A DNA stretch of 43,529 nucleotides from Crossiella sp. SN42 (GCF_023897065.1 NZ_JAMHIV010000058.1:1-43529); one strand, 5' to 3'. Counted from the first letter of the stretch, positions 7,818-16,087 are shown. The notes: generated by a model from the sequence alone, not told the origin. Made by a program: numbers and translations.

Positions 7818-8749
7818 CCCAGGTCCACGTTCCGGTCGAAGGTGTTGCAGGAGGCCGGGTTGCCGGTCTTCAGGCCGGTGCTGAACCACTTCTGCCGCTG
7901 CTTGGAGCTGCCGTGGCTGAACTGGCTCGGGTCCGGCTTGCGCCCGTTGAGCTGGGACTGGATGAAGTCGTCGCCGATCCGCGCTGCCGCGTCCAGCGCC
8001 CGCTTGATGTCGTCGTCGGTGATCTCGGCGATCAGCGGTTTGCCGGAGGGCGTGGGCACCGTGGTGGCGTGCTTGGCCCAGGCCCCGGCGTAGCAGTCGG
8101 CCTGGAGCTCCAGCCGCACCGAGCCCGACTCCGGACCGGTGGCGTTGCCGCGCACCTGGTCGGAGGTGCCGAGCAGGTTCTGCACGTGGTGGCCGTACTC
8201 GTGCGCGAGCACGTAGGCCTCCACGAAGGTGCCGCCCGCCGCGCCGAAGCGGTCCTGCAGCTCCTTGAAGAAGCTCAGGTCGATGTAGACCTCGTTGTCG
8301 GCGGGGCAGTAGAACGGGCCGACCGCGGAGTCGGCGTTGCCGCAGCCGGTGCGCACCGCGCCGTTGAAGAAGTTCGTGGTCGCCTTGCGGTAGGTGCGGC
8401 CGGAGCGGGCGAACACGTCGGTCCAGTAGCCCTGGATGGAGTTGATCGAGGCGATCGCCGCGCAGTCCTGGCTGCGGTTGGCGTCCGCGCCCGTCCTGCA
8501 CTTCTCCGCGAGCTTGCCGCTGTTGACCATCTCGCCGCGCGGCACCGAGTCCCGGTCCGCGGCCCCGCCCGGCACGCTGGGCAGCGCACCCCCGCCGAAC
8601 TGCGACAACAGGAACCAGATCAGCAACCCGACCACGCCGAGCCCGCCACCGCCGATGGCCACCCGGCTGCCCACGCCACCGCCGCCGGACCCGCCGAGGT
8701 CCTCGACCTGGGAAACATCAAGCTCGGCGTCCTCGTTGAAACGCACCAC
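7814..8749 (-). CDS. Neutral zinc metallopeptidase, YpfJ/KPN_02809 family
   Basis: The 311-residue protein starts at GTG with an acidic cytoplasmic segment, a Gly-rich linker, one membrane span (residues about 38-50, GVVGLLIWFLLSQF) and an extracytoplasmic catalytic domain. HEYGHHVQ is the zinc-binding HExxH, LELQADCYAGAWA is the family's downstream Glu-containing helix, and the DQVRGNATGPESGS loop is diagnostic. Natural substrates are not known. Cysteines (C83, C95, C136, C148 approximately) may form disulfides. A second in-frame GTG three bases downstream is an equally possible start. Confidence 0.9.
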   Translation of the reverse strand: MVRFNEDAELDVSQVEDLGGSGGGGVGSRVAIGGGGLGVVGLLIWFLLSQFGGGALPSVPGGAADRDSVPRGEMVNSGKLAEKCRTGADANRSQDCAAIASINSIQGYWTDVFARSGRTYRKATTNFFNGAVRTGCGNADSAVGPFYCPADNEVYIDLSFFKELQDRFGAAGGTFVEAYVLAHEYGHHVQNLLGTSDQVRGNATGPESGSVRLELQADCYAGAWAKHATTVPTPSGKPLIAEITDDDIKRALDAAARIGDDFIQSQLNGRKPDPSQFSHGSSKQRQKWFSTGLKTGNPASCNTFDRNVDLG

Positions 8750-8852
8750 AACTCCCGCTCGTCGCCGAAGATAGGCCAGCTGCTGTTCATCCTGCGCTCA
8801 ACCACCGGTCGCGCGCGACTGGAAGGGTGCCCGAGGAGAAAGGGAGGTGTCC

Positions 8853-10037
8853 GTGATCCGGATGCGTCGACTGCTGGGGCTGGCGACTTCGCTGGTCGTG
8901 GCGACGGGGGTGCTCGCGCCAACCGCGCAGGCCACCGAGGACCGTGCCCAGACCCATGGCGCGGTCCGCTTCGCCACGTTCAACGCCTCGCTCAACCGCA
9001 ACGCCGACGGCGAGCTGCTCGCGCACCTGTCCACCCCGGACAACGCGCAGGCCCGCAAGGTCGCCGAGGTCATCCAGCGGACCCGGCCGGACGTGCTGCT
9101 GCTCAACGAGTTCGACTACGTCAGCGGCAACCGCGCGGTCGACCTCTTCCGCCGGAACTACCTGGCCCTCGGCCAGCAGGGCGCGCGGGCGATCGACTAC
9201 CCGTACGCCTACACCGCGCCGGTCAACACCGGTGTGCCCTCCGGGTTCGACCTGAACAACGACGGCAAGGTCGGCGGCGGGGACGACGCGTTCGGCTTCG
9301 GCCTCTTCCCCGGCCAGTACGGCATGGCGGTGCTGTCCAAGTTCCCGATCGACACCGCCGCGGTGCGCACCTTCCAGAACTTCCGCTGGCAGGACATGCC
9401 CGGCGCGGTGCTGCCCGAGGGCTGGTACTCCGCGGCGGAGCTGGCCGCCTTCCGGCTGTCCTCCAAGTCGCACTGGGACCTGCCGATCCGGATCGGCCGC
9501 AAGACCACGCACTTCCTGGTCTCGCACCCGACCCCGCCCACCTTCGACGGCCCCGAGGACCGCAACGGCCGCCGCAACCACGACGAGATCCGGCTGTGGG
9601 CCGACTACGTCACCCCTGGCAAGGGCGGCTACCTCTACGACGACGCGGGCCGGCGCGGCGGACTGAAGCCGGGGGAGCGGTTCGTGCTCGCGGGCGACCA
9701 GAACGCCGACCCGGTGGACGGCGACAGCTACGCCAACGCGATCAACCAGATCCTCAAGGCGCCCAAGGTGATCGACCCGAAGCCGGGCAGCCTGGGCGCG
9801 ATCGAGGCGGCCCGCGACCAGGGCGGCGCGAACGTGGGCCAGCGCGGGAAGTCCTGGCTGGACACCGGGGACTTCAACGACAAGGCCCCCGGCAACCTGC
9901 GCATCGACTACGTGCTGCCCTCCCGGCCGCTGTTCCCGCTGGCCGCCGGCGTCTTCTGGCCGACCGCGCGCTCGCCGCTGGCCCGCCTGAACGACACCTC
10001 CGACCACCACTTGGTCTGGGTAGACCTCTTGACCTGA
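8853..10037 (+). CDS. Secreted endonuclease/exonuclease/phosphatase-fold protein
   Basis: GTG 8853 is preferred over GTG 8847 because the AGGGAGG ribosome site ends at 8847. A signal peptide (MIRMRRLLGLATSLVVATGVLAPTAQA) leads into the EEP domain: RFATFNASLNR, LLNEFDY with the metal-binding Glu, LAGDQNADPVDGDS, DYVLPS and a final SDHHLVWVDL with the catalytic Asp-His pair. The FDLNNDGKVGGGDDAF segment looks like an inserted calcium loop. Secreted phosphodiesterases or nucleases of this fold scavenge phosphate; a secreted 5'-nucleotidase lies 1.6 kb away. Exact substrate unknown. Confidence 0.85.
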   Translation: MIRMRRLLGLATSLVVATGVLAPTAQATEDRAQTHGAVRFATFNASLNRNADGELLAHLSTPDNAQARKVAEVIQRTRPDVLLLNEFDYVSGNRAVDLFRRNYLALGQQGARAIDYPYAYTAPVNTGVPSGFDLNNDGKVGGGDDAFGFGLFPGQYGMAVLSKFPIDTAAVRTFQNFRWQDMPGAVLPEGWYSAAELAAFRLSSKSHWDLPIRIGRKTTHFLVSHPTPPTFDGPEDRNGRRNHDEIRLWADYVTPGKGGYLYDDAGRRGGLKPGERFVLAGDQNADPVDGDSYANAINQILKAPKVIDPKPGSLGAIEAARDQGGANVGQRGKSWLDTGDFNDKAPGNLRIDYVLPSRPLFPLAAGVFWPTARSPLARLNDTSDHHLVWVDLLT

Positions 10038-10061
10038 CCGGAGCTGCTCGGCGCGGGCCCC

Positions 10062-11021
10062 TCACCTGGCCTCGACCGCACCACGACGCGACCGGCGGCG
10101 TTGCCGGAACACCCACGTACCACCAGTACGCGGGCGCCCCGGCGCCTTGCCGGACGCGCCGTGGCACGGCCGATGCCAGGCAAGGGGCCCGCGCCGAGCA
10201 GCTACCACCGACCCCAGGACCAGCGCCCCGCCGAGCAGCTGCCAGCCGGTGAGGCGCTGGTCCAGCACGGCCCAGCCGAGCAGGGTCGCGGTGAGCGGGG
10301 TCAGCAGGCTGATCAGCGCCACCGCGCCTGCCGGGATCCGGCGCAGCCCGGCGAAGTAGAGCGTGTGCGCCAGCGCGGTGGCCACCAGCGACAGCCAGAG
10401 CAGCCCGCCGAGCGCCCCGCCGTCCAGCGCGGGCGGCGCGCCTTCCACCAGCACCGCCACCGGCAGCAGGACCAGCGCGCCGCCGAGCAGCTGCCAGGCG
10501 GTCAGCGTCAGCCCGGACACCCCCGGCGGCAGGCCCCAGCGGCGGCTGAGCACGATCCCGGCGGACACGCTCACCGCGCCGGCCAGCCCGGCCAGCACGC
10601 CCACGGTGTCCAGCGCCGCCTCGCCGTTGAGCACCAGCAGCGCCACCCCGCCGATCCCGATCACCGCGGCCAGCAGCTGGGCCGCCCGCACCGGTTCGGC
10701 CAGCACCAGCGCGGCCAGGCCGATGACCAGCACGGTCTGCACCGAGTTCAGCGTCCCGGCCACCCCGCCGGGCAGTCGCTGCGCCGCGATGAACAGCAGT
10801 GTGAAGAACACCCCGATGTGCAGCGCGCCCAGCACCAGCGCCCGCCACCACCAGTCCCCGCGCGGGCGGCCGGGGCGCAGCGCGAGCAGCACCAGCCCCG
10901 CGGGCAGCGCGCGGAACAGCGCGTTCCACAGCGGGCTGACCGGCAGCAGCTCCGAGGTCACCAGGAAGGTCGTGCCCCACAGCACCGGGGCGATCGCGGT
11001 CCGGGCCAGCAGTGCGGACAA
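10062..11021 (-). CDS. EamA/DMT-superfamily transporter
   Basis: A 319-residue integral membrane protein with about ten hydrophobic helices in two EamA repeats. The second repeat includes LISLLTPLTATLLGWAVLDQRLTGWQLLGGALVLGSVV, the classic DMT carboxyl motif. The C-terminal 30 residues are cationic and likely cytoplasmic. It is divergent from a MarR regulator with three palindromes between them, so it is probably an efflux pump controlled by that regulator. Substrate unknown. Confidence 0.9.
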   Translation of the reverse strand: MSALLARTAIAPVLWGTTFLVTSELLPVSPLWNALFRALPAGLVLLALRPGRPRGDWWWRALVLGALHIGVFFTLLFIAAQRLPGGVAGTLNSVQTVLVIGLAALVLAEPVRAAQLLAAVIGIGGVALLVLNGEAALDTVGVLAGLAGAVSVSAGIVLSRRWGLPPGVSGLTLTAWQLLGGALVLLPVAVLVEGAPPALDGGALGGLLWLSLVATALAHTLYFAGLRRIPAGAVALISLLTPLTATLLGWAVLDQRLTGWQLLGGALVLGSVVAARRGPLAWHRPCHGASGKAPGRPRTGGTWVFRQRRRSRRGAVEAR

Positions 11022-11033
11022 GTGCGCCCCAGG

Positions 11034-11099
11034 TATCTCGACGTCAAGTATCTCGACATCGAGATTTGTACGGCAGCAGGTGTCTCGACGTCAAGATAG
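11034..11099. promoter_or_regulatory. Three MarR-type operators in the divergent promoter region
   Basis: Three copies of a near-palindrome related to TATCTTGACRTCAAGATA lie at 11034-11050, 11049-11066 and 11081-11098 (TATCTCGACGTCAAGTA, TATCTCGACATCGAGAT, TGTCTCGACGTCAAGATA). They sit between the EamA start and the MarR start, where a MarR dimer would repress both genes. Confidence 0.75.
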
Positions 11100-11109
11100 A
11101 GTTCCGCGG

Positions 11110-11613
11110 ATGCGGGACGCGGTGGATGTGATCATCGAGCAGTGGGCGCGGGAGAAGCCGGGCTTCGACGTCAGCCCGGTGGGCATCGTCGGCCGGACCG
11201 CACGGCTGCACGCCTTGCTGGACAAGGGGATCGGCCGCAACTTCGCCCGCTTCGGACTGGCGCACTGGGAGTACGACGTGCTCGCCTCGCTGCGCAGGGC
11301 GGGCGCGCCCTACCGGCTCACCGTGGGGCAGCTGCTGACCTCGATGATGATCAGCTCAGGCGCGATGACCAACCGGATCGACCGGATGGCCGCGCGCGGA
11401 CTGCTGGTGCGCGAGGCCGATCCGGCCGACCGGCGGGGCGTGCTGGTGCGGCTCACCGAGGCCGGGGTGGCGCTGGCCGAAGAGGTGCTGGTGCCGCACA
11501 TCGAGACCGAGCGGGAGCTGCTCTCCGGGCTCTCGGCCACCGAACAGCAGCAGCTGGCCGCCCTGCTGCGCAAGGCCCTGCTGTCGCTGGAGGGCCCTGC
11601 GCCGCAGCCGTGA
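11110..11613 (+). CDS. MarR-family transcriptional regulator
   Basis: A 167-residue regulator with the MarR winged helix-turn-helix: ARFGLAHWEYDVLASLRRAG, LTVGQLLTSMMISSGAMTNRIDRMAARGLLVREADPADRRGVLVRLTEAG (recognition helix and wing). It probably represses itself and the divergent EamA exporter through the three operators upstream and is released by the exporter's substrate. The extended N-terminus of about 40 residues is typical of the HTH-MarR group that includes urate/phenolic responders. Confidence 0.92.
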   Translation: MRDAVDVIIEQWAREKPGFDVSPVGIVGRTARLHALLDKGIGRNFARFGLAHWEYDVLASLRRAGAPYRLTVGQLLTSMMISSGAMTNRIDRMAARGLLVREADPADRRGVLVRLTEAGVALAEEVLVPHIETERELLSGLSATEQQQLAALLRKALLSLEGPAPQP

Positions 11614-13332
11614 TCAGGGCTTGGCGGTGATCCGGTCGGTGGCCGGGGGCGCCAGGTTCGGGTGCGCGGCCAGGTAGTCGGTGAAGGCGTCCAGGTCGAT
11701 CGCGCCGCCGACCAGCTCGGTGCCCTTGGTCAGCTCGGTGAAGCCGTCGCCACCGCCGCCGAGGAAGTTGTTCACCGTGACCCGGTACTTGGCCGCCGGG
11801 TCCACCGGCTGCCCGGCCACCGTGATGCCGCTGACCCGGTTGCCCAGCGGGGCCGAGGCCGACCAGGCGTACTTCAGCGTGCTGGAGGGCTGGAGCACCC
11901 TGGTCACGATGCCGGCCGGGCCCTGCTGCCACTGCTGCTCCAGCACCGCTTTGAGCTGGGCGCCGGTCAGCGAGATGGTCTGCAGGATGTTGCCGAAGGG
12001 CTGCACCGCGTACGCCTCGCCGTAGGTGACCACGCCGTTGCCCTCACCGGCAGGCGAGGAGGCGAAGGTCAGGTCGGTGCGCACGCCACCGGGGTTCATC
12101 AGCGCCAACTGCGCGCCGGCCACCGTGGACGCCGCCAGCTGCGAGTCCGCGATCAGGTTGCCCAGCTGGGACTCGCCGGAAGCGGCCGCGGTCCGGCCGA
12201 CATCGGCGGTGACCGAGCCGACCGGCCGGTTCGCGATCGGCGCGGCCTTGGTCTTGGCCTCCTCCACCAGCGCCTTGGTCTTGGCGTCCTCGGCCACGTC
12301 TCGGGTCACCACGGTGTTGAACGCCTTCACCGAGGACCGCACGACGTCCCTGGTGCGCCAGTCGATCCGGGCGTCCACCGCGGACAGGATCCGGCCGAAG
12401 GAGGCGCCCTGCAGCACCGGTCGCGAGCTGCCCGCCGGGTCGTTGATCGAGCAGACGTACTGCTGGTGGCTGTGCCCGGTGAAGATCATGTCCACCTTGG
12501 CCGAGGCCTTCTGCGCGATCTCCCGCGCGGGGCCCGGCGTGGTGCGGCAGTCGTTGGGGCCGCCGCCCTCGGTGTTGTCGCCCTGGTGCAGCAGCACCGC
12601 GATCGCCTTGACCCCGAAGCGGTCCAGCGTGTCCGCGGTCCGGTTGATCGCCTCGACCTCGTCGCCGAACTTCAGGCCCTTGATCGCCTCGGCGGAGACC
12701 ACGCTGGGCAGGTCCTCCAGCGGCACCCCGATCACCCCGACCGGCATGCCACCGGCCCAGGTGATGGTGAACGGCAGCGCGGCGGGCCGGTTGTCCTTCT
12801 CGAAGGTCATGTTCGCGGCCAGGATCGGGAACCGGGCGCCGCGGAAGCGGTCGCGGAACTGGCAGCCGTCCTTGGGGTGGCAGCCGCCGCGCTGCATGCG
12901 CAGCAGCTCGGCGTAGCCCTCGTCCAGCTCGTGGTTGCCCACCGCGCTGGCGGCCACCCCGATGTTGTTCAGGAACTCGATGGTCGGCTCGTCGTGGAAG
13001 AGCGCCGAGGTGGTGGGCGAGGCGCCCACGTTGTCGCCCGCGGAGAGCACGATCGAGTTGCGGGCCTGCGCGCGCAGGTTCTTCAGGTGGGTGGCGAAGT
13101 AGGCCGCGCCACCGGCTTCCACCTGCTTGCCGTCGGAGAGGGTGATCCGCCCTGACGACCCGGCAGGCGGTTCCAGGTTGCCGTGGAAGTCGTTGAAGGC
13201 GATCAACCGGACGTCCGTGCCGCCCCAACCGGCAGGCGCGGCCGCCGCGGTGCCGGCGGTGAGCCCGGCCACGGCCAGTACGGCCACCGCGAGGCTGCCC
13301 GCCCGGCGGAGCAGCCGTGTGGGATTGGTCAT
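11614..13332 (-). CDS. Secreted bifunctional 5'-nucleotidase/cyclic phosphodiesterase-type phosphoesterase
   Basis: A 572-residue protein with a signal peptide (to about residue 32, GTAAAA) and the two-domain 5'-nucleotidase layout. The metallophosphoesterase domain shows FNDFHGNL, SAGDNVG, VGNHELDEG and FTGHSHQQY, all metal-site motifs; the C-terminal substrate domain includes GNLIADSQL, LMNPGGVRTDL and NNFLGGGGDGF. A GGAGGG site precedes the ATG. It should release nucleosides and phosphate outside the cell. CHPKDGC and C-RTTPG cysteines may form disulfides. No lipobox or sorting signal is present, so it is likely released. Confidence 0.92.
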   Translation of the reverse strand: MTNPTRLLRRAGSLAVAVLAVAGLTAGTAAAAPAGWGGTDVRLIAFNDFHGNLEPPAGSSGRITLSDGKQVEAGGAAYFATHLKNLRAQARNSIVLSAGDNVGASPTTSALFHDEPTIEFLNNIGVAASAVGNHELDEGYAELLRMQRGGCHPKDGCQFRDRFRGARFPILAANMTFEKDNRPAALPFTITWAGGMPVGVIGVPLEDLPSVVSAEAIKGLKFGDEVEAINRTADTLDRFGVKAIAVLLHQGDNTEGGGPNDCRTTPGPAREIAQKASAKVDMIFTGHSHQQYVCSINDPAGSSRPVLQGASFGRILSAVDARIDWRTRDVVRSSVKAFNTVVTRDVAEDAKTKALVEEAKTKAAPIANRPVGSVTADVGRTAAASGESQLGNLIADSQLAASTVAGAQLALMNPGGVRTDLTFASSPAGEGNGVVTYGEAYAVQPFGNILQTISLTGAQLKAVLEQQWQQGPAGIVTRVLQPSSTLKYAWSASAPLGNRVSGITVAGQPVDPAAKYRVTVNNFLGGGGDGFTELTKGTELVGGAIDLDAFTDYLAAHPNLAPPATDRITAKP

Positions 13333-13472
13333 GTGTCGCTGTCCCTCCTCCGGGCCTGCCGCGGAGTGCGGAGCCCGGCCGAGCAGTCTGCCTCGTGTCA
13401 ATGGCGGTACACCAGTGGTGTGGTCGCGTCGTGATGAACAGCGGCGGAGGAAGAAACCAATAGCCTGGACCG

Positions 13473-13946
13473 GTGACACCCGAGCCGCGACCCGAACCCA
13501 GGTGGCTGACCGAACCGGAGATGCGGGCCTGGCGCACCTACATCGTGGGCAGCCAGCTGCTGGCCTACCAGCTCAACCGGGAACTGCAGGACGAGCACAA
13601 CCTCACCCTGGCCGACTACGAGATCCTGGTCCGCCTCTCCGAGCAGCCGGAGCAGCGGATGCGGATGAGCCAGCTGGCAGGCGAGGTGGCCAGCTCCAAG
13701 AGCCGCCTGTCCCACCAGATCACCAGGATGGAACGCGCGGGCCTGGTGACCAGGGTGGACTGCCCCAGCGACGGCCGGGGCGTGTTCGCCCAGCTCACCG
13801 AGACCGGCACCACCCGCCTGAAGACCGCGGCCCCGACCCACCTGGACGGCGTGCGCAGCCACCTGGTCGACCTGCTCACCCCGGCCGAGCACGCCGCGCT
13901 GACCACGATCTTCGCCAAGGTCCAGGACCACCTGGCCGGTCGCTAG
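13473..13946 (+). CDS. MarR-family transcriptional regulator
   Basis: A 157-residue regulator starting at GTG. The winged helix is clear: LTLADYEILVRLSEQPEQRMRMSQLAGEVASSKSRLSHQITRMERAGLVTRVDCPSDGRGVFAQLTETG. It is divergent from the 5'-nucleotidase gene but no obvious operator palindrome was found in the shared 140 bp. Its stop lies only 36 bp before the tRNA-Ser gene that hosts the integrated element. Confidence 0.9.
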   Translation: MTPEPRPEPRWLTEPEMRAWRTYIVGSQLLAYQLNRELQDEHNLTLADYEILVRLSEQPEQRMRMSQLAGEVASSKSRLSHQITRMERAGLVTRVDCPSDGRGVFAQLTETGTTRLKTAAPTHLDGVRSHLVDLLTPAEHAALTTIFAKVQDHLAGR

Positions 13947-13982
13947 CACGCGAGCAGCGGCGACCGACTAATCTTTCCTCTC

Positions 13983-14067
13983 GGAAGCGTGGCAGAGCGG
14001 CCGAATGCACCCGCCTTGAAAGCGGGAGACCTTAACGGGTCCGGGGGTTCAAATCCCTCCGCTTCCG
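13983..14067 (+). tRNA. tRNA-Ser(UGA), hosts integration site
   Basis: GGAAGCG (13983-13989) pairs with CGCTTCC (14060-14066), followed by discriminator G. The anticodon stem CCCGC/GCGGG encloses loop CTTGAAA with anticodon TGA at 14017-14019, a long variable arm follows, and GGTTCAAATCC is the T-loop. From 14015 onward the sequence is also repeated at 23505-23558, so the 3' part is supplied by the integrated element. Confidence 0.96.
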
Positions 14068-14068
14068 C
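14015..14068 (+). repeat. attL core (54-bp direct repeat)
   Basis: Runs from the anticodon loop of the intact tRNA-Ser gene through its 3' end plus one base. It is identical over 54 bp to 23505-23558; identity stops at base 14069 (A) versus 23559 (G). This is the left attachment core. Confidence 0.93.
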
Positions 14069-14071
14069 AGT

Positions 14072-14087
14072 GCTGACCAGCGAAAAC
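14072..14087 (+). repeat. Arm-type site candidate, left copy
   Basis: GCTGACCAGCGAAAAC lies 3 bp inside the element from attL. A copy with one difference (GCTGACCAGCGGAAAC) is at 23452-23467 at the other end. In the excised circle the two would flank the core, as integrase arm sites do. Confidence 0.6.
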
Positions 14088-14121
14088 GGGGCGGTTCCGG
14101 ACATCACCGGAGCCGCCCCGT
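14086..14121. terminator. Bidirectional hairpin terminator between tRNA-Ser and int
   Basis: ACGGGGCGGTTCCGG (14086-14100) pairs with CCGGAGCCGCCCCGT (14107-14121) with one G-T pair and a 6-base loop. It can end both tRNA-Ser and the convergent integrase transcript; no long T run follows, as is common in high-GC actinobacteria. Confidence 0.7.
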
Positions 14122-14136
14122 TGCTGTCGGCAGGTG

Positions 14137-14161
14137 CAGGGTCTCAGTCTGGGTCTCAGTT
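14137..14161 (+). repeat. 25-bp direct repeat with doubled GGGTCTCAGT, left copy
   Basis: The 25-bp sequence at 14137-14161 contains GGGTCTCAGT twice and overlaps the integrase stop codon. It recurs exactly at 23388-23412 near the other end, in the same orientation. It is a second candidate pair of arm-type integrase or excisionase sites. Confidence 0.7.
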
Positions 14162-15541
14162 GTCCTTCCACAACAGGTCCCCGACGAGATCCGCCACCCC
14201 GGCCCGCAGGTCGTCCGACACGTGCACGTAGCGGGTCAGCATCGAGATCGAGGACCAGCCCATGATGTCCATGATCACGCGGTGCGGGACCTTGAGCACC
14301 ATCAGCATGGTCGCCGCGGTGTGCCGCGAGTCGTGCAGCCTGGCGTCCCGAACCCCAGCTTCGGCGAGCAGCGTCTTCCACTCATCGTGATCGGTCCTGG
14401 GGTCGATGGGTCGGCCGTTCGGCTGGGTGAAGAGCCAGCCCCCGTCGATCCACTGGTCACCAGCTGCTTCCCGTTCACCGTCCTGCACCTTCCGGTGGTC
14501 GACAAGCGCGCGGACAAGCGGTCCTGGGATGGGCACGGTCCGTTTCCCGGCCCGGGACTTCACTTCTACCCAGTGCAGCCCGCCTCCGTGTCGCTGCGGG
14601 CAGCGAGCGGCGTGCTCTTCACAGTCGGGGGGACAGACACTTGGGCACTTCTTGTGCTTTGTGCAGTTCTTCGGGCACGGCTTCCGCTTGTGGTGTTCTC
14701 GGCCGCACTCATGTGGGTTGTCGCATCCGTGTTGCCACTTGCGCCGCTGAAGTTGACGCGGTGTCCGAAGCGAACCCGACCACTGTGCACGAGGGCAGTC
14801 CTCTGGACTTCCTTCTCCGCATGGCTGGTCGCATCCGTGTTCGACGGAAATCGCGACCCGGGACCACTTCAGGCCCAGACATTCACCCTTGCGCATCCCC
14901 AGTGCGAGCGCGAGCGCGAAACGCACTCCGTTCCGCCGCTGTGCCAACGCCTTGAGTAGTAGCTGAGCCTCTGCCCCGGTGAATGGCTCGATCTCCTTGT
15001 CCTCTAGCTTCGGAGCTTTCGCCACCTTGGCCGGGTTCTTCACCAGACGGTCCCGTTTGAAGGCTTCATTCAGGGCGGTCTTGACAGTTCGGTGTACTTG
15101 GTGGACGTTGCCGGGTGCGTGCCCGTCTGCGTGCATCCTGGCATAGAGGCTTTCGAGGTGTTCTGCTCGCAACCTGTTCAGCTTGTGCGCCCCGATGCCT
15201 GGAATGAGGTGCTTGTAGACCGCATTCCGATAACCCTCAATTGTCTTGTATCGCACCGATGGGGCAGCGACCTTTTCGACCCAGTGGGTAAGCCACTGTT
15301 CGACCGTCCAGACCCGCCCCGGCTTCGTGACATTTCCGTTCTCGCGCTGCCGCTCAAGCTCACGTACTGCCGCGATTACGTCCTTTTCTTCTTTGCGCTT
15401 GACGTGTCGCCGGTCGGGCTTGCCGTTGTCGAGCGTGCCCATGGTGACCCGGCCGTGCCACAGGCCGTCGTACTCGCTGAAGTAGATGCTGGACGCGCCA
15501 TTGGGGGCGCGGGTGCCTTCCGGGCGCTTCTTGCTGGGCAT
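14156..15541 (-). CDS. int: Tyrosine-recombinase integrase with Cys-rich insertion
   Basis: A 461-residue site-specific recombinase. Residues 20-70 are the arm-binding region, 78-175 the SAM-like core-binding domain (WTVEQWLTHWVEK; NPAKVAKAP), and 185-461 the catalytic domain with Arg217 (ALGMRKGECL), Lys328 (EVKSRAGKRTVPI), His403-x-x-Arg406 (LHDSRHTAA) and nucleophile Tyr438 (SMLTRYVHV). Between the Arg box and the beta-hairpin, residues 237-314 hold eleven Cys and many His and Lys, likely zinc knuckles; I recall similar insertions in some Streptomyces integrases. It lies next to attL, as expected, and would insert the element into tRNA-Ser(UGA). GGAG precedes the ATG. Confidence 0.95.
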   Translation of the reverse strand: MPSKKRPEGTRAPNGASSIYFSEYDGLWHGRVTMGTLDNGKPDRRHVKRKEEKDVIAAVRELERQRENGNVTKPGRVWTVEQWLTHWVEKVAAPSVRYKTIEGYRNAVYKHLIPGIGAHKLNRLRAEHLESLYARMHADGHAPGNVHQVHRTVKTALNEAFKRDRLVKNPAKVAKAPKLEDKEIEPFTGAEAQLLLKALAQRRNGVRFALALALGMRKGECLGLKWSRVAISVEHGCDQPCGEGSPEDCPRAQWSGSLRTPRQLQRRKWQHGCDNPHECGREHHKRKPCPKNCTKHKKCPSVCPPDCEEHAARCPQRHGGGLHWVEVKSRAGKRTVPIPGPLVRALVDHRKVQDGEREAAGDQWIDGGWLFTQPNGRPIDPRTDHDEWKTLLAEAGVRDARLHDSRHTAATMLMVLKVPHRVIMDIMGWSSISMLTRYVHVSDDLRAGVADLVGDLLWKDN

Positions 15542-15735
15542 GGTTGGTCTCCGCTACTGATCGTGCTCGTACGAGGGCGAGCGGGGTCGCGCGGCCGGAG
15601 GGGTGGAACCGGCCGCTGGGGGGTTTCAGCGGGTGCTGAGCCGCGGGGCGCTAGGCGCTAGACCTGCCGGGGAGGGAGGCCCGGCGCGGGCTGGAAAGCC
15701 TCCGTTCTGGGGCTTCTCGGCGGTTGTGGGGAGTG

Positions 15736-15797
15736 GGTCCCTGGCCTCCCTCGGCTGTTGTCGCTGCTGGTGAGCCGAGGGAGGCAGGTCAGGGACC
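15736..15797. repeat. Imperfect inverted repeat with 12-bp perfect core
   Basis: CCTCCCTCGGCT (15745-15756) pairs with AGCCGAGGGAGG (15773-15784), and outside it GGTCCCT (15736-15742) pairs with AGGGACC (15791-15797). The loop is 16 bases. GGTCCCT also recurs as direct copies at about 15829 and 15841. Confidence 0.75.
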
Positions 15798-15968
15798 GGG
15801 TGAGGGAGAACTCCCTCGGTTCACGGCGGGTCCCTGGGTGGGTCCCTCGCGTGAGATTCGGCCGGCGGTGCTAGCGCGGGTGCTAGGTCTAGCGGCCTTG
15901 GCCGCTAGGAGATGAGTCGGCCGAAGGCCGTCGTTTCGTCACTGGGGGTGAGCAGCCCCGCGCGGTCG

Positions 15969-16087
15969 CTGACGTCAGAACAGCGTTACGGGCCACGTCT
16001 CGCGCGCGCGTACACACGCGCGCGCGTTGGGCCGGGGTTCGGCTGCGTCTGACGTCAGACGTTAGGCGCGGCTGGCCCTGACGTCAG
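15969..16087. repeat. Three copies of the palindrome CTGACGTCAG
   Basis: Perfect 10-bp palindromes at 15969-15978, 16049-16058 and 16078-16087, the last ending one base from the xis stop. They are candidate operators or excisionase/replication protein sites. Confidence 0.8.
16001..16026. repeat. Alternating purine-pyrimidine inverted repeat
   Basis: CGCGCGCGCGT (16001-16011) and ACGCGCGCGCG (16016-16026) form a perfect 11-bp stem with loop ACAC. The whole stretch alternates pyrimidine and purine, so it could adopt Z-DNA or act as a terminator of the xis transcript. Confidence 0.8.

Noticed and set aside
15092-15661. Plus-strand open frame with hydrophobic N-terminus
   Set aside because: It is antisense to the integrase, whose catalytic residues are all in the minus frame.
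15724-15915. 63-codon plus-strand open frame between int and xis
   Set aside because: It covers the large stem-loop and CTAG palindromes; structure explains the sequence better than coding.
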